A DNA stretch of 32,859 nt from an uncultured Bacteroidales bacterium. Lineage in GTDB: Bacteria; Bacteroidota; Bacteroidia; Bacteroidales; Paludibacteraceae. Both the position numbers and the translations under genes were made by a program. This document shows, piece after piece, positions 9,701-18,400 of the stretch. The notes beneath the pieces are model-generated. The model saw only the letters and a program-made list of their open reading frames with translations, was not told the origin of the DNA and did not search any database. Position 1 is the first letter of the stretch, and every line of letters starts with the position of its first letter. Location: NCBI GenBank assembly GCA_944321155.1, contig CALUKG010000013.1:1-32859 (forward strand), read 5' to 3'.

Positions 9701-12700
9701 TAAGCGATACTTTGAAATCATCCAGACGATAATCATCACTATCATGCGTGCGCAGTGCAATGTATCTTCCTGAATATCCCGTGAAGTTGACTTCAAACTC
9801 AACAAATTCACCTTCAACCTTAGGTATGCTCTTAACCAATACGAATGCATCCGGTTGGTCAAGAGATTCCAAAACACCAACTTCCAATTCCTTTCCTTCC
9901 TGACCTACACAGTAGGCTTTAAAGGTAAGAGTGAGATTACCGATAGGCTCCATCATTTCAGGCAAAGCTACCATACATTCATTCCACATCCACAACGCGA
10001 CTTTTCCTACTGTATAGCCATCCTTGTAACTCAACGCCGGCAACATCTTACCATCAGTTCCACTCCATTCGTTCATTACCACTTTTGTCCAACACTCCGG
10101 GAATACTGTAAAGCTTTCCGCCGTCAGACCCAAATTCTCAAAATTCTGGGTATAGGGTAATGTCTCTATACGGTTGCACGGTGTACGGAATACATAATCA
10201 ACCGTCCAGTCACTGTAACTGTCCGTACCACATACGGAACGAGCGGTAAGGACATATCCTGCTGTGTTCTGCTCTACCCACTGCAATGTGGTAGACTGTA
10301 AATCTTCATCCTGATTGTTTGTCACAGTTGTACGTTTTATCTCTTCGCCGTTTTTGGTCAGAAGGAATTCCGTCTGAGGGGCTGACGATTCCCAAGTTAC
10401 AGCCAGTTCATCGCCATAAACCACCACATTCATATTGGTCACCTTCTGACATGCCGGTTTAGCACCCACTTTAACGTTGTCAATAATTACATTCTGACCG
10501 GCTGGCATGTTGATGGCTATGAAATGTGCATCCTTATAATCATCCCCCACATTGTCAAATGTTACAACCACTTCACGCCACTTGTTCTTATCCTTAACTG
10601 TTATCGTCTTAGCGGAAGAGAATGTTCCTGAAATATCGTTTGCGTCCTTTGCAACACCAATAGTCATCTGGTTGGTCAAATCCATACCATAAGCCATGAA
10701 CGACAATTCCAGATTGCGAACATCCGTTATCTCCATCTCTGGCAAAAGATAAGTAAAGCCAGAAGACAAGTACAACGCAGCACCTCCTTCATAGGCTGTG
10801 GTTACTGTTTCCAATTTACCATTGGTGGTCCAGCAGAGCAACTGTGTCAAGCCATCTTCAAAACCATCTGAATAAACTGGAGATGTCAATGCGTTGCAAC
10901 GTGTACGGAAAGTATATGGAACTGATACTTCAGAATCACCATCTTCCCCACAAGCTGTCACCACTGTAACAGAATATTCCATATCTGCAAGCAAGCCATC
11001 CCATGTAATGGTATTAGTTTCACTGGTACGGGTTTCTTCACCGATGGTAAAGTGATATTTTGTAGCACTGGTGCTTCCCTTTGCCTTAATTACAGCTGTT
11101 GCCGTAGTCGCCTGTACACTCTCAACAAACGGTGTAAAACAACCGTCTGCTTCTTCCACTTTAATATTATCTATCGTAGATACCTGACGGTCTTGAGGAT
11201 TCATCCAATCGTCAGTCTGACCTGCATCATACGAATTCATCACCTGCTCAAATATCACATATATATTCTCGCCGCTCACCGGAATGCTGGCTGTATAGGT
11301 ATGCATACCCATTGATGACTCTGCAGGAAGACCCAGATAGGAGTTGTTGATGGTACGCAACAATTGTGCACCCTGCAAGGAAGGAACATTGTTCACATAT
11401 ACCTTCATCACATTACGGTTCTGTTCCGGATAGTAAGAACTTCCTAAATTGTCTGTTCCTCGGTACATATCAAATGTCAACAGCGCAGCCTTACCTTCCG
11501 GAATGGCAATAGCTCCCGTAATGAGCAAAGCAGAAGAGGCGTCGCCCGTCGTTGATGAAAGGTTAGCGGCCATATCACCCCAATTGTCGCTGACTTCCCA
11601 TTGCACACTGCCGGAAACAGTGAAGCAAGGTGACATTCCTGCACTAAAGTCCATCAAATATGGTATTTGAGAAATTTCGCATAATGTTGCGGCTGTATAT
11701 GGCCCTGTCCATTCGCTGATGCCACCTTCGCCACAATTAGGACGAACATAAATATCATAATTGGTACCAGAAGTCAAATTTTCAAATAAGTGACTGGTCG
11801 TTTGAATGTTCTGAATTTTTTCATCTGTCACAGATTGTCCTGCAGGAACAATCGCTACATCCCAAGCCTTCTCACTCTGCATACCACCCAAGGTTATTCC
11901 TATTGTGGTAGCAGTAGATTCATGGTCTGTTACTTTAACCGTAGACACGCAAGTCGGCTTCAAATCCACTTTGGCATTTACCAACATGATCTGGGTTGTC
12001 TCTGATTCATCTGCTACAAGAGCCATATATGACCCTTCAGGACATGATGGATATGCAACCGTATAAGTTGTATTATCCCATGATCCACCCTCGAATCTCT
12101 CTACTTCCACAAAACTGTCAGAATTGGTCAAATCTGTCACATAGCCTACCAGTATATTTCCAGAAGGCATATTTACGGTAACCGACAGTCGTAAATCTCC
12201 CAAAGGATTGGTAAAGCCGGGAAGAGCAAGCATCTGTACACCGGAAGTGCTGTGCAGATGATAACTTCCTGAATATGGATCTTTCGGATTCTCATTCACA
12301 ATTTCCCAACAGGAAGGATATGCCGCATCAGGATCACCGAAAGAAACGCTATAAGGTTCTGCCTGGGTAACCGTCAACGGATCACAATAAGTTGTGAAAG
12401 TGAAGCTTTCATTGGTAGACTCACCCTCGTTCCCATTGCATACGGAAATCACTTCTACTGAATGAGTATAAGACGTTCCAGGAGTCAGATTTTCCATACG
12501 ATAGGAGGTTGCGTTTACCGTACCTTTATCCTCACCGTTGACCTTCACTCGGAAGGACGTTACACCACGACGAGCATCCCATGCATATTCCACATAGTCT
12601 TTACCATAGCCTGTCATACGGAGATTAACCGGAGAGATACATTCTGGAATAAGATCTATCTTTATATTGGACAATGAACAAGCATCGCCTGCACGGAATG

Positions 12701-14720
12701 CTATGTATTCGCCTTCGACTGATGCAACTGCATCCATTAGCAATTCAAAATCGGTAGATACACCAGAAATCCCTGCACCGGCCATATCCTTTTTGCCTTC
12801 CAATGTAACAGCATGTACTGTCGTAAAAGTATTGGGATCATTTATATCTGTCATGATACCAACTTCCAATGTCATTGATGTAAAAGATGCTGAATTGGCA
12901 GGTGTATAAACACCCGTAAAGCACAAGCGTAAAGTATTAGCCTCTACGCCGAAACCACATACCGCCAAAAGATTATCTTTCTGCATATTAATTTTAGAAC
13001 CAGAGGCATTGGGGTACACTGCACCAGAAGACTTATCGATTGAAGTCAAAACTGCAGTCCAGCAGTCAGGAAGGGCACCTGAAATAACTGGTACATACGC
13101 TTCTCCCAAGTCTGTCGGTTCGCAAGGAGTAGTTACTGTCAATACAGAACTTTCCAAACTCGTTTCTGTACCACACGTTAAAGTGAGCGACAATTTGTAT
13201 GTTGTGTTCGGTTGCAATCCATGCAATGTATAAGGATTAGATGTCACCGATACTTCTGTTGGTTCTTGTAGTTCTCCCTTCTCTCCCACCACGCTATAGG
13301 ATAAGGTGCGAGCTGTTGGGACAGCAGATTCTTCCCATGTCAATGTAATGCTGTCAGCAGCAACAGCTGTCGTCTTGAAATCTGTCGGACGTGGGCATGC
13401 ATCAGGAACAGCGACACTCAAATCATCAATATAGTAAGTACTTGCTACACCAGCCTCTGCATTAAACACCACATAAAAATCTCCTTCACCCGTCAAACCA
13501 TAATCAGCAAGCGCTGACGTATTGAATGCATATTCTTCCCATGAGCCAGAAGATAAATCAACCGTCCCGATAGGAGCATAAGTTGAAAAATCATACGGAT
13601 TAGTCATTATACCCACTTCCACTTTTTGTGAATGTTCTACAGCAAATGCCTTAAACGAAACCTCCAGATTTTCCAAAACTTCAGCATGAAGCGTAGGAGA
13701 AATTGCATAAGCATCATAAGCCTCTGTTGCCATAATTTTCATGGCAGCACCACTATCACCCGCTTTATAGTTGGTTTGCAAAGCTGGGAGCGTAGGATTA
13801 GTACCACCCACAGTCCAACACGGCAACACACCAGAACGCTGGCTATTGAAATTTTCCGAATAAGGTAAAGTTGAAGCCGCACATGGGGTTGTAAAGGTAA
13901 GTGATGCAGAAGGAGATGTCAATTGATAAGCATAATTACAATCTCCCTTCACCAACAGAGTATATGTTGTACCAGCCTCAAGGCCTTCCAATGTGTGTAT
14001 CTGATCAACGGCCTTTTCGGTACGGACCTTCACGCCATCTTTCCACAACTCAAGCTGATATTCACTCGGCGCAGTTCCTGCGTTAGCCAAGATTGACCAC
14101 ATGAAAGTTGCAGAAGTTGTCGTTGCCTCATAAATACTCAAACCAACCGGTTTAGCACAAGTCGGAACATCCTCAATTTTCACTTCATCCAAATAGATGT
14201 AGGCCCCATCTGATGAACCGTTGGAAGTTGCCACAAAAACGACACGCACCTGATCACCACGCGAACAAGGGACTGCATATTCTGCCAAAGTCCATTCCAA
14301 ACCCGTTGTGGTTGGTGGCAGCAAAACATTGTTTTCATAAGTAGCACCATTGTCACGTGAAACATAAACTGCAAATTCACCCGCATTCTGATTGCGATAC
14401 CAGAATGAGACCGTCACATTACCCGACACCTCTACTGCAGGCGTCATTAAGATCTCTTTTTTTCCCACCAATTCGCTTGTTTGCCCAAGATTTCCGCCGG
14501 TGGAATTGAAACGCAGACAACGGCCTGAATATCCATATTGATAAGCAGCAAAACGTTTATCTTGGGTGATATCACCCCCACTGCTCCATCCTTCTGGAAT
14601 GCCATTGGCCAAAGCATCGAATGTTTCATTCAGATAAACCGAAGCAAAAGCATTCGAAGCACAGAACGTCAGCGCAAAAACAAACGCCGTACGCCAAAAG
14701 TACTGTAATAGCTTCCTCAT
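3783..14720 (-). CDS. Giant T9SS-type surface protein: 13 jelly-roll modules, 12 FnIII domains, GCDSI repeats, sorting domain
   Basis: The 3645-aa protein starts with a signal peptide (MRKLLQYFWRTAFVFALTFCASNAFA). Next come 13 jelly-roll modules of the MAM/choice-of-anchor J type, each opening with an (E/N)(N/T/D)F...PxCW-like motif and closing with a strand like YIDDVxV. The motif falls near residues 301, 552, 803, 1031, 1295, 1542, 1795, 2075, 2325, 2552, 2777 and 3030, after a first copy near residue 30. A fibronectin type III domain ending TFxTxC follows each of the first 12. From about 3160 to 3560 come seven short repeats with TxCxGE at the start and GCDSI-like ends. Residues 3565-3645 (LRPNPV...GFYTVRI...KVLVK) resemble a type A T9SS sorting domain. 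The family role is usually adhesion to host or polysaccharide surfaces; no catalytic motif was seen. Such domains recall adhesin domains of Porphyromonas gingipain-type proteins. No frameshift was seen along the frame. The ligand is unknown. Confidence 0.9.
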   Translation of the reverse strand: MRKLLQYFWRTAFVFALTFCASNAFASVYLNETFDALANGIPEGWSSGGDITQDKRFAAYQYGYSGRCLRFNSTGGNLGQTSELVGKKEILMTPAVEVSGNVTVSFWYRNQNAGEFAVYVSRDNGATYENNVLLPPTTTGLEWTLAEYAVPCSRGDQVRVVFVATSNGSSDGAYIYLDEVKIEDVPTCAKPVGLSIYEATTTSATFMWSILANAGTAPSEYQLELWKDGVKVRTEKAVDQIHTLEGLEAGTTYTLLVKGDCNYAYQLTSPSASLTFTTPCAASTLPYSENFNSQRSGVLPCWTVGGTNPTLPALQTNYKAGDSGAAMKIMATEAYDAYAISPTLHAEVLENLEVSFKAFAVEHSQKVEVGIMTNPYDFSTYAPIGTVDLSSGSWEEYAFNTSALADYGLTGEGDFYVVFNAEAGVASTYYIDDLSVAVPDACPRPTDFKTTAVAADSITLTWEESAVPTARTLSYSVVGEKGELQEPTEVSVTSNPYTLHGLQPNTTYKLSLTLTCGTETSLESSVLTVTTPCEPTDLGEAYVPVISGALPDCWTAVLTSIDKSSGAVYPNASGSKINMQKDNLLAVCGFGVEANTLRLCFTGVYTPANSASFTSMTLEVGIMTDINDPNTFTTVHAVTLEGKKDMAGAGISGVSTDFELLMDAVASVEGEYIAFRAGDACSLSNIKIDLIPECISPVNLRMTGYGKDYVEYAWDARRGVTSFRVKVNGEDKGTVNATSYRMENLTPGTSYTHSVEVISVCNGNEGESTNESFTFTTYCDPLTVTQAEPYSVSFGDPDAAYPSCWEIVNENPKDPYSGSYHLHSTSGVQMLALPGFTNPLGDLRLSVTVNMPSGNILVGYVTDLTNSDSFVEVERFEGGSWDNTTYTVAYPSCPEGSYMALVADESETTQIMLVNAKVDLKPTCVSTVKVTDHESTATTIGITLGGMQSEKAWDVAIVPAGQSVTDEKIQNIQTTSHLFENLTSGTNYDIYVRPNCGEGGISEWTGPYTAATLCEISQIPYLMDFSAGMSPCFTVSGSVQWEVSDNWGDMAANLSSTTGDASSALLITGAIAIPEGKAALLTFDMYRGTDNLGSSYYPEQNRNVMKVYVNNVPSLQGAQLLRTINNSYLGLPAESSMGMHTYTASIPVSGENIYVIFEQVMNSYDAGQTDDWMNPQDRQVSTIDNIKVEEADGCFTPFVESVQATTATAVIKAKGSTSATKYHFTIGEETRTSETNTITWDGLLADMEYSVTVVTACGEDGDSEVSVPYTFRTRCNALTSPVYSDGFEDGLTQLLCWTTNGKLETVTTAYEGGAALYLSSGFTYLLPEMEITDVRNLELSFMAYGMDLTNQMTIGVAKDANDISGTFSSAKTITVKDKNKWREVVVTFDNVGDDYKDAHFIAINMPAGQNVIIDNVKVGAKPACQKVTNMNVVVYGDELAVTWESSAPQTEFLLTKNGEEIKRTTVTNNQDEDLQSTTLQWVEQNTAGYVLTARSVCGTDSYSDWTVDYVFRTPCNRIETLPYTQNFENLGLTAESFTVFPECWTKVVMNEWSGTDGKMLPALSYKDGYTVGKVALWMWNECMVALPEMMEPIGNLTLTFKAYCVGQEGKELEVGVLESLDQPDAFVLVKSIPKVEGEFVEFEVNFTGYSGRYIALRTHDSDDYRLDDFKVSLTPECLRPTGVTVTAVSETTADISIVDPSDNTSWEVVMVPTGVDVSEGNVQTFESLTGEYTGLQGSKIYDVYVRGCKGSDKSEWMKQPSACRTDCASESLSLPFTESFEDVETTNLESMYISECWTLKQIAQGEQGTGTDYEDEAWSLGTAHVHGGTVAATLLKGRNGARTLLISPKLNVPTANAYEVVFWIYRQAGTTKDLEGVRVWTNYQQDTLGGQMLAYIPHYGGVQNEDAVNTVSEEGWYEYSVVIPQADNALYVIFEGISQGGADIYMDDIEIRAIPSCRKPERVLVEETDPTSVTITIDDPVGTKWDVAVMKRDSLMDDGFQPVVMETVTEKTATIEGLQPASDYDLYVRANCGVGETSEWTSLVQFSTTCVAKTVTSDTPFSDNFDTYEAGAMPLCWSTPLYNAVGLVVYPMVERGPMSYYYWNSRTCLTLNNCIAVLPEFTNDVRDLVISFDYAGYGIIELGVMTDPLDMNTFVPLYELDAEANTTVQFRAEAEASMLNFLQYEGAEAHYIAFRVQESNSLLIDDVVVSLYSDCEAPQSVIVKDVTSESATIELSDLRTNFDYAVVEAGDQVTVESIVAANEPSLTYSVNDLQGSTTYDVYVRAYCDGQPGYWSKPVSFTTLCGVETVTEENPYVVFETLTETDNCYTVLSGSLRNYGANYGNYVTASTVLLLPEFTNSLSDLEIYVETGSSANFKMEAGFLTDPSDASTFVVGGDLVLADRNSSGTVSVGTLQATSNMAVRIVGADSYNMGRYSSAYVKKIQVQMKQGFFLPKNLSVSELTHNSAVVKAEIGRETTECKWMVNNIEQESTTENGVLQLTGLTEQTEYTVKVQATDGNGIWTAWSEPVVFTTLCAPKTLPYSETFDAEEMPACWDFSQQVTLASGSIALQAGDYAIVPVVDAALSGTQISVTYTAAEGSQLSVGSMNGTIDTYTALQNLAASESTTAVVSLKNVPAGHTNIVLMVTDGTATVEEVTVDVLGGSCYAPTNIELVSFTNMSAKFTWQAGNTEAAWNVTCTVNGEVKESVLVENTPSYELTGLTAGIDHEVKVSITSACDEASSVASEASFNFTTECDLMTITDDLSYVADFSAGMPDCWMDVVPGTNFSGGKLGMTGSGEAYVVALPGFTNALSELTLIMTAGPNGSEQESMDLGYITNILDPSTFVAIETLDLGSMSTTVKSFELDLSEVSASGARLALRANPKYGLSVYNLEIALTPTIERPEVKAVATRTSIDLTITAAETATEAEVVVVEAGADRSTGTVNKVTLSNGVGTYLSNGLEEATDYDIYVRVSSPSKSFWTELSKSTLCYTGSLPYLEDFNGFMSGVSTDFEYSYGTDPKAPTNPTYPDCWTFLNITDPWGFEGPWAFLADIEGQSYDGVSLYLGNSYGDDIYAVLPSVGVETRELRLSLKYRTSGDNMLIVGVMSDPNDASTFVQTAKLVSQQAYAEADILFDNAPEGYDYVAIKHLIGSGRLWIDDVRLSCVSEPETVSATICSGEEFVHAGVVISADQLVPGLNEIDYVQTSMNDGCDKRYHFEITVDEPAETIMKEVTVCSSEIPYEDDEYDFSIERPQTMRYYLELPADEGDCAQLVCLDMKVENPIFTHTASICKNDLPYEFEINGVMEQFTESGVYDFEVELPSGCDSIVRVDLTVLSNIIETTRTICEGESVLFQGKQHTVSGDYAYPLGTFNTECGEDTAILHLTVLPRELHIDTTICPNGRPSDGIQFGTDFITEPGNYNRTYENEQGCEVTEYLHVAFTELNKIEAVPMDVCYGDYFDGYLHTDGRYYGSIEAVTKDTTIAIIIGATNDYCGDSLYQIVHPIIIEPTERDTVVTEAELPFQFGGVSVSGAGTFKGVFESAQGCDSIVHLNVQVQTGLQMVDAGSLILRPNPVQRNHEIAVDYQFTAQERDGMRIEVVNSIGQVISIQTQVAEQVTVNPIPVPGFYTVRIVTGDDKYYTAKVLVK

Positions 14721-15060
14721 AAAAAAAACTTTTAGTTAAACATTGAATTATTGACTGATGTTTCATCAAACTTTCATATCATTGCCACCACTAAACGGAA
14801 CAGGCACAAAATGACTAACTCATTTTGAAAAACCCAAATTAAGCAACATCCGAAAATAGTTGTAGCTCCAATAACAAAGTCTTTCTGAATTCTATTTTTT
14901 CTTTTCGAGACACGCTGATTTTTTCTTACTGATTTAAAGTTTCCACAAAAAACTTCTTCTTACCATGCAAAGAAAATTTTCCGCTAATCATCTTTTTCAG
15001 AACAATTTAAATGACATATTAAAGCATCGCTTCGCACCTAAAGAAGAAAAATGAACTATG

Positions 15061-15090
15061 CAAAGTTACCTTTTTTTATTTTAATAGCAA
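15061..15090 (-). promoter_or_regulatory. Predicted promoter of the giant surface-protein gene
   Basis: On the minus strand TTG (15090-15088) is followed after 19 nt by TAACTTTG (15068-15061), which fits the Bacteroidota TTG/TAnnTTTG pattern. The predicted start near 15054 gives an unusually long leader of about 334 nt. No other TAnnTTTG match was seen closer to the gene. Confidence 0.6.
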
Positions 15091-15355
15091 GTACCAGCAT
15101 ATAGCCACAATCATTTTTCTTTCTTTTTAACGTTAATATCCTTCATTAATACATATTGCTATATTGAAATGAAGCATCTCAAGGGACAAGTTCGTCAATA
15201 GTTTTCCCATTTCATTTTTCAAACAAAATAAATTCACATCATCTTCTGATATTTTTTCCATAAAAACGTCAATATAAGCTATATTTTCAAAGCAATATCA
15301 GCTTGACACATAGCTGTTAATAAACAAGAAAAAAGCGAGGTAGAAGTATCGACAT

Positions 15356-15386
15356 TTGCCCATATATAAAAAAGAATCTATATTTG
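15356..15386 (+). promoter_or_regulatory. Predicted promoter of the tandem surface-protein operon
   Basis: TTG (15356-15358) lies 20 nt upstream of TATATTTG (15379-15386), a full match to the Bacteroidota promoter. Transcription would begin near 15393, giving a leader of about 34 nt before the ATG at 15427. This supports that start codon. Confidence 0.72.
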
Positions 15387-15426
15387 CGAATTACATAACA
15401 CAACCCTCCAAACACAACAAAAAAAA

Positions 15427-18400
15427 ATGATTATCATCATAAGAAAGACAATCAATGCCAGGGACAATAGCACATTAAAGTCCGTAAGCAAACGCACACT
15501 TTCATTTGCCATATGGGTGGTAGCTATGTTTTTTTCAATATCAATACAAGCACAAACCATAACACCACTCCCCTATTTTTGTGGATTCGAAGATGCCGCA
15601 GAAAATGCACAATGGACACTCAATTCTACAGCGACCTCAGCAGTCGTTCTGCCTAATAAATGGTTCATAGGAAAAGCCGCTGCCCAAATGGGTCTGCAAT
15701 CACTTTATATTTCAGGTGATGAAGGCCAAACGAACAGCTATGTGACTCAAAAGGTTGCGGCAGTTTACGCTTACAGAGAATTCATTTTACCGGCAGGACA
15801 AACACATACCATTTCTTTCCATTATCGTTCTTTAGGAGACAATAGCTGTAAATTGTATGTCTGCTGGGTACCAACTTCCATCAGGCTCAATTCTATAACT
15901 ACAGGTACATTACCTACATGGGTAAACAGCAATCAGATAGAAGCTATCACTATTGAGCCGGGCGCCGAATGGAGAACTGCAACGGGACAAATTCCACAAT
16001 CACCAACTGCAGTAACCCGTAGGCTGGTTTTTATATGGGCAAACGATCCATCCACTTCCAGTCCAATACCGCCATCAGCTGCTATTGACAACATTCAAAT
16101 TGTATCTGGAGAAAGCACACCTCCTACTTTTATTACAGCGACCGTCACAAGTGGGACGACAAATGTAAATGTCAGTTGGCAAGGAAGTAGTGAAAGATAT
16201 GAACTATTATACAGCAAATATGGCAATAGCCGTACTGATACCATCAAAAATATATCTGGTACGTCACAAGATATATTAAACATGCAAGATGGTGTTTATG
16301 AATTTTGGGTGAGAGGGATAAATCCAGCAACAGGTGAAATGACAGCATGGGGTTTTTCCAATACACTTATTGTCTATGATCCAAGCAGATATTGCATTGA
16401 TTATATGAATCTAGACGCTGCTACCTGCCGGACACTCCACATACCTAACAGTACCCCCATCACTCCTAATTACGAGACGGATTCCCGCATTACCAAAACA
16501 GTGGGAAAAGTCGATTACGGATTCCGAAGTAATCGCAGCCAACATACCTTGCATTATCTCCCGGAAGAAAAAGACCCAAATACCAATTACCAACTCACTA
16601 CCACTCCACCAGACGGAAGTGAATTGGCAGCAGTACGATTGGGTGGTTCTTATGTAACAGCCCCTCCGGGAGGAACTGCCAGTACTAGTTTAGGAGAGGA
16701 CATAACGTATGACATGAACATAGTGCCTGGATCCAAGCAAATCTTATTATTAAAATATGCTGTAGTTTTAATGGACCCGAATGATGAAACTCATGATGCT
16801 AATGGTAAACCCCGGTTTATCATACAGATATTAAATAGAACCGGAACTACTGTATTAGACGAGAAGTGTGGTTTTATTGATTTTTCAGCTGGAGTTAACA
16901 CAGAAGGCTGGCATAGTACAAAACAGCCAGACATCAACGGAACAATTCGTGATGTATACTATAAGGATTGGACTACATTAGGTATCAATCTCTCTGAATA
17001 TTCTGGACGTATCAAAATTCGTTTGATGACTTCAGACTGTAATTTAAGCGGTCACTATGGCTATGGATATTTTACCCTTAATTGTCAAGAAGCTACTGTC
17101 GAAGGTGTTTCTTGTAATGGAGGAGGCGAGAGCGGTGTTTCTGCCCCTATTGGTTTCAGTTATGAATGGTCACCCAAATATCCAGATGAGAATGAATGGT
17201 GGGAAAGTTATAATGGAGGAAACAATATCGTATGTACAGACAGAACATTTTTTCCTGTTAAAGAAGACACTTGTACCTATACCTGTCGCCTTATCTCGTT
17301 GGAAAACGAAGAGTGCGAACTGGAAATAGATGTCTCACTTATGCCAATGTTACCCCACTCTGCATTTACTCCATTCCACATGCCAGATACATGTACTAAT
17401 CTAGTCAGAATCAACAACAGCAGCTATGTGATGCGAGGCGACAACATGACTAACCTAAAGCCGGAAACTTTCTATTGGGACTTTGGTGAAGGTGCAGAAC
17501 CCCGCACTTCAACATTATCAAACTCAGATATCTGGGTCAAATATCCTCAGGAAGGGGGTTTAAAGACCATCACGCTTAAAACAGGTATGTCAAATGACGA
17601 GTGTACAGACAGTATTGCCGTTGATTTCTTTGTTCCTGCTATTGGTGACAGAGATACTACCATCTACCGTTATATATGTCCAAACGGAGGAAGAACGACT
17701 GTATTGGGACACACCTTCCGTTCAGCTGCGGATACCATTATGCATACAAAAACCGTTGCAGGATGTGATAGTGCCGTACATGTTATTGTCAGTGAAGTTG
17801 AACATAAAATCATACAGATTGACACACTTATATGTTATGGAGACAGTATCTATCTAGACTATGAAGGACGACCATGGTACCTGCCTGGCGAATACCAGAC
17901 CACACTCAAGGCAGAAGGGGGATGTGACAGTGTAACCATTCAATGTACATTACGTCGCATGCCAGAAATGAAGTTCAACGTAACTTATGGACGCAGCGAC
18001 GAAGCTCCTAAATCATTCGACTTGATAATAGAAGATTTAACAGAAGGTGATGGGAAGCGTACTGTCATAAGAGATGGAGATTCTGCATTATCACTCAAAG
18101 GGTTGAAACCAGGAACATATCAATTAACCATGATTGATTCATTAGGATGTGAGAAAACCATTACATACGAATTAAATCCCCCAAAAGTTAAATGTAAAAT
18201 AGGGGACATTGGTTTGGTTTGTGGTGATGATGAATACTATTATATCCCATTGGAAGTAATTGAAGGCGTCTTGGATTTCTGTGAGGTAAGTTATTCTGCA
18301 GATGCTGTAGCAGCTGGCTTTCCTTCACAGGCTACACGTGTACTTCCCGATGAAAACAACATGTTGGAAATGGCACTACCAGCTACTACTCCTCCAATAC

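Larger units (their letters stand above)
14721..15426. other. Divergent control region between the surface-protein genes
   Basis: This 706 bp AT-rich stretch holds no convincing gene. It contains the two opposed promoters listed separately (15061-15090 minus, 15356-15386 plus) and an untranslated leader of about 330 nt for the minus-strand giant gene. One 21-codon frame (14926-14991, minus strand) lies in that leader, but nothing supports its translation. The roughly 265 bp between the two promoters is very AT-rich and shows no clear palindrome. Confidence 0.7.

Noticed and set aside
3783..14720. CRISPR-like or tandem DNA repeats within the giant gene
   Set aside because: The repetition is at protein-domain level with strongly diverged DNA; no regularly spaced identical units or spacers are present.
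14926..14991. 21-codon frame in the leader of the giant gene, minus strand
   Set aside because: There is no clear ribosome binding site or conservation evidence, and such short frames are expected by chance.
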